DNA of 64,000 nucleotides from JAWKTM01 sp041399085. Lineage in GTDB: Bacteria; Planctomycetota; Planctomycetia; Pirellulales; Pirellulaceae. Positions 8,780-17,104 of this stretch are shown here, piece by piece (position 1 is the first letter of the stretch; each line of letters opens with the position of its first letter). The notes under the pieces were generated by a model. It did not search any database and was not told the DNA's origin. It saw only the letters and a list, made by a program, of their open reading frames with translations. Location of the stretch: positions 1 through 64,000 of the forward strand of contig JAWKTM010000008.1 of assembly GCA_041399085.1 (NCBI GenBank), written 5' to 3'. Both the position numbers and the translations under genes were made by a program.

Positions 8780-8852
8780 GGCCCCATCGTCTAGCGGTCT
8801 AGGACACCGCCCTTTCACGGCGGTAACACGGGTTCGAGTCCCGTTGGGGTCA
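8780..8852 (+). tRNA. tRNA-Glu (anticodon TTC)
   Basis: A full cloverleaf can be folded. Acceptor GGCCCCA pairs with TGGGGTC (one G-T), the anticodon stem CCGCC/GGCGG encloses loop CTTTCAC with anticodon TTC, and the T arm contains GGTTCGAGTCC. The discriminator base is A and CCA is not encoded. A promoter lies upstream and an intrinsic terminator follows within 60 bp, so this is a single-gene unit. Confidence 0.96.
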
Positions 8853-8864
8853 CTTTCCAGAAAG

Positions 8865-8909
8865 AGTCTCGGCGAGATCGGTTACGACCGGTCGCTCCGA
8901 GACTTTTTT
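8865..8909 (+). terminator. Intrinsic terminator of the tRNA-Glu unit
   Basis: AGTCTCGG (8865-8872) pairs with CCGAGACT (8897-8904) and is followed by a T run. The 24-base interior contains a further CGA/TCG pairing. Confidence 0.75.
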
Positions 8910-8970
8910 CGTTTTCGGATGGCCCGACGGCGACAGAAGCCATTTGCCGCTCGAAGCAGGAGATCGCCGC

Positions 8971-9930
8971 ATGACTTGTCACGATTCGCAACTCGGATTG
9001 AACGATCGCGCCCGGCAACTGTGCGAGCGGCTGATACAGCGAGCGGCCGAGTGTCGCGTTGCGATCACGCGGCTCGATTCGGGCTGCCGTGTCATTGACT
9101 GCGGCGCGAAGATCGTCGGTGGATTGGAAGCCGGCCGAGCGATGGCCGAAATCTGTTTGGCCGGACTCGGACGCGTTTCGCTGGTCGGCGATCGAGACGG
9201 ACTGGGACCGCTGGTTCAGATCGCGACCGACCAGCCCGTGGCGGCCTGCATGGCTTCGCAATATGCGGGATGGCAGATTGCGGGCGAGAAGTTCTTCGCG
9301 ATGGGCTCGGGCCCGATGCGGGCCGCTTTCGGCGGCGAAAAACTGTTCGACGACATTGGCTGCCGCGAGCAAGCGAACCACGCGGTCGGAGTCTTGGAAA
9401 CCAACAAGGTGCCGCCGGACGTCGTGTGTCGGCAACTGGCCCAATCATGCCGAGTGGCGGCGAGCGAACTGACGCTGCTGGTCGCTCGCACGGCTAGTTT
9501 GGCTGGCTCGTTTCAAGTCGTCGCTCGCTCGGTCGAAACGGCGCTGCACAAGTTACACGAACTCGGTTTCGATTTGGGGCGAGTTGTCTCGGGATTCGGT
9601 TCGGCCCCGCTGCCTCCGGTCGCGGTCGACGATCTGAAGGCAATCGGCCTGACGAACGACGCCGTGCTGTACGGCGGCGATGTCACGCTGTGGGTCACGG
9701 GAGACGACGATTCGCTGAGCGACCTGGGGCCCAAGATTCCCAGCAGCGCTTCGGACGATCACGGCCAGCCGTTCGCCGATATTTTCGAACGTTACGATCG
9801 CGACTTCTACAAAATCGACCCGCTGCTATTCAGCCCGGCGCGCGTGACGTTGATGAACATCAGCACGGGGCGAAGTCATCGGTTCGGTGAGCTGCGGGAT
9901 GATATCTTGCGGAAGTCGTTCGGCGTCTAA
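8971..9930 (+). CDS. mch: Methenyltetrahydromethanopterin cyclohydrolase
   Basis: The 319-residue protein matches Mch, which interconverts 5,10-methenyl-H4MPT and 5-formyl-H4MPT in the tetrahydromethanopterin-linked C1 pathway of the cytoplasm. Family-like stretches are CGAKIVGGLEAGR near residue 45, the acidic SLVGDRDGLGP region, a GSGPMRAAF segment near the middle and PPDVV at about 150. The length is as expected. The ATG at 8971 follows an AGGAG Shine-Dalgarno; the upstream methionine at 8944 is rejected on that ground. No other H4MPT-pathway gene is in the window, so this member is physically isolated. Planctomycetes are known to carry this otherwise archaeal/methylotroph pathway. Confidence 0.93.
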   Translation: MTCHDSQLGLNDRARQLCERLIQRAAECRVAITRLDSGCRVIDCGAKIVGGLEAGRAMAEICLAGLGRVSLVGDRDGLGPLVQIATDQPVAACMASQYAGWQIAGEKFFAMGSGPMRAAFGGEKLFDDIGCREQANHAVGVLETNKVPPDVVCRQLAQSCRVAASELTLLVARTASLAGSFQVVARSVETALHKLHELGFDLGRVVSGFGSAPLPPVAVDDLKAIGLTNDAVLYGGDVTLWVTGDDDSLSDLGPKIPSSASDDHGQPFADIFERYDRDFYKIDPLLFSPARVTLMNISTGRSHRFGELRDDILRKSFGV

Positions 9931-9976
9931 GTCGCCCTGCAGATGAGAATATGGCGAAATACGAGCACGCGGCGCG

Positions 9977-10007
9977 AGCGAGTGTGTCGGCGAATTCACT
10001 CGCTTTT
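9977..10007 (+). terminator. Probable terminator between convergent mch and cytochrome gene
   Basis: AGCGAGTG (9977-9984) pairs with CACTCGCT (9997-10004), followed by TTT. It overlaps the stop codon of the convergent gene ending at 9996. The T run is short. Confidence 0.45.
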
Positions 10008-12992
10008 CATTGGCGGCACTTGGCTCGGACCGGCCAAGTAGGCGATCAAGTCGCAAATTTGCTCGAAGGTCAACGTGTTGAGTTGTCCGTCCGGCATCAT
10101 CGACAGCGGCGACGTTTGCCGCGAGTCGATCTCGTCGCGCGGAATCACCAACCGCTCGTTCACGGTTTGTATGGCCACGGCAACCGGCGACTCGTCGACC
10201 ACCAAACCGGTCACGACGCGTCCGGCCGTTGTTTGAATCACTTGCATCTGAAAATCGCGTGAGACCGCGGCACTGGGATCGACCAAGTTTTCCAAAACGT
10301 AGTCCAGATTCATCCGCTGCGAGCCGGTCAAGTTGGGCCCGATCGTGCCGCCCGCATCAAACAGACGATGGCAGTTCGCACAGGTCTTGTCGTACACCGC
10401 TCGGCCTCGCGACCGATCGGCGCGAGCCAAGACAGCCGGCGTTAGTTGTCGCCGGAGGTTGCCAATCTGCCGAGCCTTGTCGGCGGGCGGCGTGCGAATC
10501 TCGCCCCAGACTTGCTTGACGCGAGCCGTCAAGGCTTCGTCGCCAAGACTCTGCAATTGCCGCGCGGTAAACGTCGTCACATCGCCTCTTGGCACCGAGT
10601 CCGCTTCGATTGCGTCGAGCAGCGTCGTGGCCCAAGCGGCTCGGCCCGCCAATGTCTGGAGGGCGTGTTGCCGATTGGTCGAGTCCAGCGAAGTGTAACG
10701 CTCCAAGATCGTGCTCGCCGTTGCTTGATGATCGAATTCGGCCAGCCCCCGCAACGCAGCCGCCAACACCGCGGCGTTCGTCTCCATCGGGTCTCGCATT
10801 ATTCGCACCAGCAAAGCATCCGTCTCCGCGGCCCGAGCCTTGGCGAGCGCTTCGATCGCCAAGCGACGATCCTCCGCCGCCATGGTCCGATTACCGGCGA
10901 TCGTCTGCAAGGTTCGCAGCGCCGACGCATCGCCAAACACAACGGCCAGTTCGATGGCCGCTTGCTTTACCCGAGCGTCATCGTCGGTCAGCAAACGCTC
11001 GAAGACCTCCGGCCACTCGACCGGCATCGGCGCACGGCGGCGGCCTTCCAACCCTTGAAGCATGCCGCTCAACAAATCGTGCCGAGCCGTCGAATCTGCA
11101 ACGTCATGCAGCAAACGAACCAGCTCGCCCAACGCCGCCTCCAACTCGCGATGCGAAGCGGCTCGGCGTGCGATGTGCCGCCGCACTAGCGGGATTTCCG
11201 CCGCTCGCGCCAAAGCCACGAATCGCGGCAAGTCCGCGTCCACCAATGGCTCGATCGCATACCAATTCATCAGCGGCAGGTTTTGATCCGCGGCATCCTC
11301 CCGATGTTGCAACAGTCCCTCAGCGATTTCCCATCGCCGCTCGGCCGGCAAGCGTTGCAGGGCACACGTTAGATGCAATCTCACATAAGGCGAGTCATCT
11401 TGATCCGCCAATTCGCGAAACCGCTCCAATGCCCGCGCTGGCGGCTCCCGGTCCTCACATAACAATCGAATGGCCCACGCCCGAATGTGCTCGTCGGCGT
11501 TCGATAGCTGCTCGATGAGAAATGCGTCCTCCAGCCCGCCCGTGAGATGCAAAGCCCACAATGCCCGCAGTCGCCGAGTCACATCGGGTTGCTCATCGTA
11601 CATTGCCAACAATTCGCGGCGCGCCGCGGCCATGTCGTTGCCGGCCGCCCAACGCTCTTGCAGCACGCGCCGAGCGTGTCGCACGAACCAATCGTTGCGA
11701 TGAAGCTGAGCTTGCACCAGCTCGTGGTCGCTCAGCTTCGACACATTCACATCCACCGGCTTCGGCTGGCCATAAGTGATTTTGAACACGCGTCCCGTTT
11801 CCCGCCGCGTATTCCTCACACTATGACATTCGCCTGTATCCGACCAATCCAGCACAAACACACCGCCATCGGGACCGTATTGCAACAATACCCCCATAAA
11901 CCACGGGTCGCGTGATCGCGCAAGATCGGCGCCGTGCGAAGCCACATATCCCGATCCCGAACGTCGCAGCAAATCGTTGTTAACTCGCTTGCCGTGGATA
12001 TTGTTCATAAACACTTGATTACGATACCGTTCGGGCCAGTTGTCGCCCAAATAGATCATCGTTCCACAGTGGGCATGACCACCGCCGGCTTCGTCTTCTT
12101 CGGGCGACCCTAAACCATCCCGCACATTATTCAGTCCCACAAAATGCAGATGGTCCGCGATCGTATCAATGCGCTGATAGGCGTAGCGGCTGGACTCGCG
12201 ATTCCTCCACGGCTCGTAATGAGCCCCTTGGACAACGTGAAATAAGTGTGGATTCACACAGTTGCACACAAAGCCTTCGCCATAGTCATTCCAGTCGATT
12301 CCCCACGGGTTGGTCGTGCCATCGGCGTATGGTTCCCACACATGCCGCACGGGATGGTAGCGATAAACGCCGCCATCAAAGGTCACTCGCTGATTGTCCG
12401 GCGTCCCCGGCTTTCCGAGTCGTGACCAGTTCGTTCGGCCATGCGTTCCATACAGCCATCCGTCCGGCCCCCACGCGAAACCGTTGGCCAAATTGTGAGC
12501 GTTCGCATGATTGCCGAATCCGTCCAGCAGCACTTGTGGTTCGTCGTCCGGCTCGTCATCCCCGTTGCGGTCGGGAATGAAATAGAAGTTTGGCGGAGAC
12601 ATCACCCACGCACCGCCAAATCCCACTTCGATTCCGGTCACATAGTTCAGCTTGTCATAAAACACTTTGCGGCGATCGAAACGACCGTCATGATCGGTGT
12701 CTTCGAGGATCACAATTCGATCGCCCGGCCGAGTGCCATGATGCGGATAATTGTAAGCCTCGGCAATCCACAATCGGCCGCGATCATCGATGCAAAAACC
12801 GATGGGCTGTCGGACATCCGGCTCGCCCGCGAACAGCGTGACTTGAAAACCTTCCGGCACGATCATGGTCCGAGCGGCTTCGGTCGGAGGCAACGGCTGG
12901 TCCACCTCGGGTTCGGCGGCCTTGGCTGTCGCCGCGAGAAACAAGGCGACGCTGGCGGCGAGCAGAAACGGTCTCACATAGGCGATATTCAT
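9996..12992 (-). CDS. PVC-type propeller/HEAT/cytochrome c protein (membrane-bound dehydrogenase-like)
   Basis: A 998-residue exported protein of the large planctomycete family often called membrane-bound dehydrogenase/PSCyt. A signal peptide (residues 1-28, ending ATAKAAEP) precedes a sugar-dehydrogenase-like beta propeller (phrases PEGFQVTLFAGEPDV, DDRGRLWIAEAYNYP, NGFAWGPDGWLYGTHGR). An alpha-helical HEAT-like middle follows. The C-terminal cytochrome c domain has the haem motif C-A-N-C-H and a later methionine-rich SMMPDG segment. It is probably periplasmic and transfers electrons from an unknown substrate. The start at 12992 gives the only sensible signal peptide; about 170 extra codons upstream look non-coding. 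The adjacent convergent and divergent genes are unrelated. Confidence 0.88.
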   Translation of the reverse strand: MNIAYVRPFLLAASVALFLAATAKAAEPEVDQPLPPTEAARTMIVPEGFQVTLFAGEPDVRQPIGFCIDDRGRLWIAEAYNYPHHGTRPGDRIVILEDTDHDGRFDRRKVFYDKLNYVTGIEVGFGGAWVMSPPNFYFIPDRNGDDEPDDEPQVLLDGFGNHANAHNLANGFAWGPDGWLYGTHGRTNWSRLGKPGTPDNQRVTFDGGVYRYHPVRHVWEPYADGTTNPWGIDWNDYGEGFVCNCVNPHLFHVVQGAHYEPWRNRESSRYAYQRIDTIADHLHFVGLNNVRDGLGSPEEDEAGGGHAHCGTMIYLGDNWPERYRNQVFMNNIHGKRVNNDLLRRSGSGYVASHGADLARSRDPWFMGVLLQYGPDGGVFVLDWSDTGECHSVRNTRRETGRVFKITYGQPKPVDVNVSKLSDHELVQAQLHRNDWFVRHARRVLQERWAAGNDMAAARRELLAMYDEQPDVTRRLRALWALHLTGGLEDAFLIEQLSNADEHIRAWAIRLLCEDREPPARALERFRELADQDDSPYVRLHLTCALQRLPAERRWEIAEGLLQHREDAADQNLPLMNWYAIEPLVDADLPRFVALARAAEIPLVRRHIARRAASHRELEAALGELVRLLHDVADSTARHDLLSGMLQGLEGRRRAPMPVEWPEVFERLLTDDDARVKQAAIELAVVFGDASALRTLQTIAGNRTMAAEDRRLAIEALAKARAAETDALLVRIMRDPMETNAAVLAAALRGLAEFDHQATASTILERYTSLDSTNRQHALQTLAGRAAWATTLLDAIEADSVPRGDVTTFTARQLQSLGDEALTARVKQVWGEIRTPPADKARQIGNLRRQLTPAVLARADRSRGRAVYDKTCANCHRLFDAGGTIGPNLTGSQRMNLDYVLENLVDPSAAVSRDFQMQVIQTTAGRVVTGLVVDESPVAVAIQTVNERLVIPRDEIDSRQTSPLSMMPDGQLNTLTFEQICDLIAYLAGPSQVPPMKSE

Positions 12993-13208
12993 GAACAGCC
13001 TCGAGGGTCGAGCATTCGTGGGGTCGAATTCAATGCGAATTAGCGGCGGCGACTCCGCCAAGTCAACCATCGTATTCATGGCGAAACGCGATCGCCACCA
13101 AGGTCGCGAGCCGTTAGGAGCCTCGCACTTGCGTCGCGTGGACTTACAATCGGAACCCACGCATCGAACGTGTGCATCCGCGCGAACCCGCCACGAGCCC
13201 TCACTTCC

Positions 13209-14081
13209 ATGGACCCTCCTGTCAACATGAACGCCAATCCGAAACCGACCGTCGACGCTCACCAACATTTCTGGGATCTGGACCAGTTCGAGTATCCCTG
13301 GATGACGCCCGATTTGGCCGTGCTGCGTCGCAATTATTTGCCGGCGGAGTTGTCGCCGCAAATCCGCCGCGTGGGAATCGACCGCACGGTGTTCGTGCAA
13401 GCTCAAATGAATCCGGCGGAAATTGATTGGGTCTTGTCGATGACGGCCGAACACCCGTGGATCGCGGGCGTCGTCGGTTGGCTGGACCTGACGGCTGACG
13501 ACCTGGACGAACAACTATCGCGGCGCCGCGAACATCCTAAGTTCGTCGGTGTTCGACACCCGGTCCATGACGAGTCGGACGAGCGTTGGCTGCTGCGCGA
13601 CGACATAGTTCGCGGCCTGCAAACATTGTCTCGACATGACATGCCTTACGACTTGTTGCTGCGGCCGCCGCACTTGAAGCACATCCCAGAGCTTGTCCGA
13701 CGCGTACCGAACCTCCGAATGGTGATCGATCATTTGGCGAAGCCGCTGATCGCTCGCGGTGAACTGGAACCTTGGCGGAGTGAACTAGCCGAAATCGCTC
13801 GCCTGCCGCAGATTCACTGCAAAGTTTCGGGCATGATTACCGAGGCCGACCAAGCTGAATGGCGAGCCGCCGATCTGCGTCCGTATGTCGAAACGGTCGT
13901 CGAGTTGTTCGGTCCGGAGCGGCTGATGTTTGGCAGCGACTGGCCCGTCTGCCGCTTGGCCGGCGAGTACAGCGAGGTCGTTGCTTCGGCGCGATATGCC
14001 TTGTCGATGCTGACCGCCGATGAACAAGCCGCCGTCTTCGGCCAAAACGCGGTGTCGTTCTATCGCTTGCCCGCTCCCTAG
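13209..14081 (+). CDS. Amidohydrolase 2 family metal-dependent hydrolase (TIM barrel)
   Basis: About 290 residues. The N-terminal motif D-A-H-Q-H-F-W-D is the metal-binding HxH on strand 1 of amidohydrolase-2 proteins. Later elements are MVIDHLAKP (metal-ligand histidine) and the C-terminal FGSDWPVCRL with the catalytic aspartate. The architecture resembles lactonases of L-fucose/L-rhamnose catabolism and 2-pyrone-4,6-dicarboxylate hydrolases; no sugar operon is nearby to choose between them. Methionines at 13209 and 13227 are both possible starts and neither has a clear Shine-Dalgarno. Confidence 0.85.
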   Translation: MDPPVNMNANPKPTVDAHQHFWDLDQFEYPWMTPDLAVLRRNYLPAELSPQIRRVGIDRTVFVQAQMNPAEIDWVLSMTAEHPWIAGVVGWLDLTADDLDEQLSRRREHPKFVGVRHPVHDESDERWLLRDDIVRGLQTLSRHDMPYDLLLRPPHLKHIPELVRRVPNLRMVIDHLAKPLIARGELEPWRSELAEIARLPQIHCKVSGMITEADQAEWRAADLRPYVETVVELFGPERLMFGSDWPVCRLAGEYSEVVASARYALSMLTADEQAAVFGQNAVSFYRLPAP

Positions 14082-14256
14082 TGATTGGCGGAAGACAGAC
14101 TGGCGGCGGACAAAATCAAACTTATTTGACGCGGTCCCAGCGATTCGCTTACGCTAACGTTCCTTGCCGCATGCAGGTGCCGCGTGCTTCCGCAAACGCT
14201 CCCAACCTTGCACGCCCAACCGTTCAATTCCTTTCACTTAGTTCCCAGGTGGTTCC

Positions 14257-15660
14257 ATGAATGCATATGAATTGAATCGACGTCAAGCTCTCATCGCCGC
14301 CGGCCTGGGCACACTTTCGTTGGGAATGCCGGGCGTCGTGATGGGCAGCGACCAGCAAGACGCGAGCGGCAACGCCGTGGCCGCGGAAAAGTCGTGCATC
14401 TTTGTGCTGTTGTGTGGCGGTCCCAGTCATGTGGATACCTGGGACATGAAGCCCAACGCCCCGGACACGATTCGCGGTCCGTATCAACCGATCGCCACCA
14501 AAGTGCCGGGGATGCGAATCAACGAGATGCACACCGAGTTGGCGAAGCTGACCGACCATTTCACGCTGATCAATTCGATGTCGCATCCGGGTAGCATCAG
14601 CAACCACTTCGACGCCATGCACAATCTGCTCAGCGGTCAGTCCACCAAGCGCGTGCAGCAAGGCGTGCCCGACGACCTCCCCTATCTCGGCTCGTTCGTC
14701 TCCAAGCATCGGCCCAGCAAGCGGAACATCGTCTCCAACGCTTGGCTTATCAAATGCGTCGGCCCACCGGTCTTTTGTGCTCCGAACATTAGCTTGGGCG
14801 GCTATCTCGGTTCGGCCTACGCCCCGGTGTTTATCGGCTCGGCTCAAAACCATCCGGCGATGGACGACTTCCAGCCGCCCGAAATCTACGACATGGGCGA
14901 CCCGGCTCGTTTGGCAACTCGCCGCACGCTGCTGAGCGATATCGAAAGCAGCCGGCTATCCAGGGACGCGCGTGGACAGGATTGGTCGAAGCTGCGAGAG
15001 AAAGGTTACGAAGCGATGACTCGCCCGGAAGGCCGCGAGGCGTTCAACATGGACCGCGAACCCGCGAAAGTGCGCGATCGCTACGGACGCCATCCGCTGG
15101 GCCAGAATCTGCTGCTCGCTCGCCGCATGGTCGAAGCCGGCGTGCGATTCGTGACCGTCAACGGTTGGGCCGGCCAAGCCACGCATGACACGGCCGGACC
15201 GCCTAGCAGCAGTTGGGATATGCACGGCGGCAACATGGGAATGGGCAACGCCTTTGGCAGCGGCTCGTATGGGATGAATTTCTGCTTGCCGCGATTGGAT
15301 CAAGCGTTGTCGGCGTTGCTGTCTGATCTGAAGGATCGCGGCATGTTGGACAACACGTTGGTCGTGGTCACGGGCGAATTTGGCCGGACGCCAAAGATTC
15401 TCACGCAAGAGCCGCCCGGTCGCCAACACTGGCCGCAATGTTTCTCGGCCATCCTTGCCGGCGCCGGGATCGCGGGCGGCCAAGTTTACGGCAAGTCGAA
15501 CAAGCATGGCGAATATCCGACGCAGAATCCCGTTCGTCCGGAGGAACTGGCGGCGACCATCTATCACGCGCTCGACATTCCGCTGAACGCACCGCAAAAC
15601 AACAGCGGCATCTCGCGCCCGATCACCACGGGCGAACCGATCATGGAGCTGTTTGGATAG
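14257..15660 (+). CDS. DUF1501 domain-containing exported protein (sulfatase-like fold)
   Basis: A 467-residue DUF1501 protein. The N terminus RRQALIAAGLGTLSLGMPGVV is a Tat/Sec-like signal region. Characteristic DUF1501 phrases follow: VLLCGGPSHVDTWDMKPNAPDTIRG (near residue 50), FTLINSMSHPGS, VEAGVRFVTVNGW and VVTGEFGRTPKI, then RQHWPQCFSAILAGAGI and a C-terminal YHALDIPLN. An AGGTGG Shine-Dalgarno supports the ATG. In planctomycetes these genes often neighbour cytochrome c/DUF1553 proteins; here a cytochrome c protein lies 1.3 kb upstream on the other strand. The biochemical role is undetermined; an alkaline-phosphatase-superfamily fold is a family-level inference. Confidence 0.9.
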   Translation: MNAYELNRRQALIAAGLGTLSLGMPGVVMGSDQQDASGNAVAAEKSCIFVLLCGGPSHVDTWDMKPNAPDTIRGPYQPIATKVPGMRINEMHTELAKLTDHFTLINSMSHPGSISNHFDAMHNLLSGQSTKRVQQGVPDDLPYLGSFVSKHRPSKRNIVSNAWLIKCVGPPVFCAPNISLGGYLGSAYAPVFIGSAQNHPAMDDFQPPEIYDMGDPARLATRRTLLSDIESSRLSRDARGQDWSKLREKGYEAMTRPEGREAFNMDREPAKVRDRYGRHPLGQNLLLARRMVEAGVRFVTVNGWAGQATHDTAGPPSSSWDMHGGNMGMGNAFGSGSYGMNFCLPRLDQALSALLSDLKDRGMLDNTLVVVTGEFGRTPKILTQEPPGRQHWPQCFSAILAGAGIAGGQVYGKSNKHGEYPTQNPVRPEELAATIYHALDIPLNAPQNNSGISRPITTGEPIMELFG

Positions 15661-15692
15661 CGGCCTACGACGATCGGCTCGACGGCCGTCGC

Positions 15693-16001
15693 CTACGCAC
15701 CGTGCCCTAATTGCTGGCACAGCCGCGACCATTCCTGTTCAAGCTCGTCCAGAAGGCAGTCCGCGTCGACAAACGCGATCGAACTAGCCGCAGTCGGATT
15801 GTCGAAATGCGAGGGCGTTGAGAAACTGGGGTCGCGCGTCGGCTCGGGCCAGGATTCCAAGTCTTGCTCGTCGTCGCTCGGATCGTCCACAAGTCGGGCG
15901 AGCGTCGATTTCAGACTGTCGTCGGCGGATTGGCGCCGGGACGGACCGGGCGCCTGCGTAAGCTCGATGAGGCCGACCAGTCCATGCGAGCGACGGGCCA
16001 T
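15693..16001 (-). CDS. Small hypothetical protein
   Basis: A 102-residue acidic protein with no motif I recognise. Ser/Asp-rich residues dominate the middle and the C terminus is a predicted amphipathic helix (CLLDELEQEWSRLCQQLG). The ATG has an AAGGAA Shine-Dalgarno about seven bases upstream, which favours a real gene. It is convergent with the DUF1501 gene, 32 bp between stops. No signal peptide or membrane segment is visible. Confidence 0.55.
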   Translation of the reverse strand: MARRSHGLVGLIELTQAPGPSRRQSADDSLKSTLARLVDDPSDDEQDLESWPEPTRDPSFSTPSHFDNPTAASSIAFVDADCLLDELEQEWSRLCQQLGHGA

Positions 16002-16229
16002 TCGCGTATTCCTTTAAGCGAACGGTGCGGGGCGAGTAGCGGACGCGTCGGAAGACGGATTCAAGAACCGACGCACCTACCCCTCTTCATCGGCGGTTTG
16101 CCGCGGAACTCCGCAGCTTAGAACCACCGAATGAGCAAAAACTTTAACGCGAGTGAAGATTACACGAAAACGCGGATCGTACCGCGCGGCAATCGAGAAC
16201 CTGTTGAACACCTTGTGGGAAATCAATGC

Positions 16230-17024
16230 ATGGACGCTGTCGCCGAGTCCGCCATGGGTTGGTCGTTGTTATTTACGTGCGAGCACGGCGGCAACCGCGT
16301 GCCGCGGCGGTACGCGACGTTGTTCGTGGGAGCCGACTCGGTGCTGGCTTCCCATCGCGGTTACGATCCAGGCACGTTGGTGCTGGGACGCCGATTCGCG
16401 ACGGCGTTTCGTTCCCCATTGATCGCCGCCACGGTTAGTCGGTTGGTCGTCGAACTGAATCGATCGCCCCATCATCCGCGACTGTTTTCCGAATTCACGC
16501 AGGGGCTCGATTCGGCCGATCGACACCGGTTGCTGAACGATTATTACTGGCCGCATCGGCAAGCGATCGAAACACATATCGCGGCGGCCATCGCGCGCGG
16601 CGAGTCGGTCTTGCACGTCGGAGTTCACTCGTTCACGCCGACTCTGAACGGCTGTGCTCGCCGAGCGGACGTCGGCTGGCTGTACGATCCGCGTCGCGAT
16701 GCCGAGCGTCAGTTGTCTGGTCGATGGCTCGATGGTTTGAAGCGGCTGCGACCCGATCTATTGTTGCGTCGCAATTATCCGTACCTGGGAAAAGCCGATG
16801 GCCTGACAACCCATCTTCGACGCCAGTTTTCCGACCAACAATACGCTGGCGTCGAGCTGGAAGTGAATCAACGCTGGCCGCAGGGGAGCCGAAATGCCTG
16901 GCAACGCCTGCAACGGGATCTGATCGCGTCGCTGGGTGATTGCCTGGGAATGATGAAGGCCGCCCAGCCGCGCGAACGGACTGCTCGCCCGAGTCTCGCC
17001 GCACGCGCTCGCGCCGCACCATGA
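16230..17024 (+). CDS. N-formylglutamate amidohydrolase-like protein
   Basis: About 264 residues. Family motifs are LLFTCEHGGNRVP near the N terminus (metal-binding CEHGG), ASHRGYDPGT, VELNRSPHHP and the HVGVHSFTP histidine segment in the middle. These match the N-formylglutamate amidohydrolase (HutG/FGase-like, zinc) superfamily. There is no hut operon here, so action on histidine-derived N-formylglutamate is not implied. The start is uncertain: 16131 is also in frame but its 33 extra residues look unstructured. The next gene, asnB, begins 80 bp downstream on the same strand. Confidence 0.82.
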   Translation: MDAVAESAMGWSLLFTCEHGGNRVPRRYATLFVGADSVLASHRGYDPGTLVLGRRFATAFRSPLIAATVSRLVVELNRSPHHPRLFSEFTQGLDSADRHRLLNDYYWPHRQAIETHIAAAIARGESVLHVGVHSFTPTLNGCARRADVGWLYDPRRDAERQLSGRWLDGLKRLRPDLLLRRNYPYLGKADGLTTHLRRQFSDQQYAGVELEVNQRWPQGSRNAWQRLQRDLIASLGDCLGMMKAAQPRERTARPSLAARARAAP

Positions 17025-17104
17025 CGCATCGCCACGGGCCAGATACGATAGGAACGAACGAAATCGAAGCCCAACGAACACCTGCCAACTGAGCGAACGA
17101 CTTC

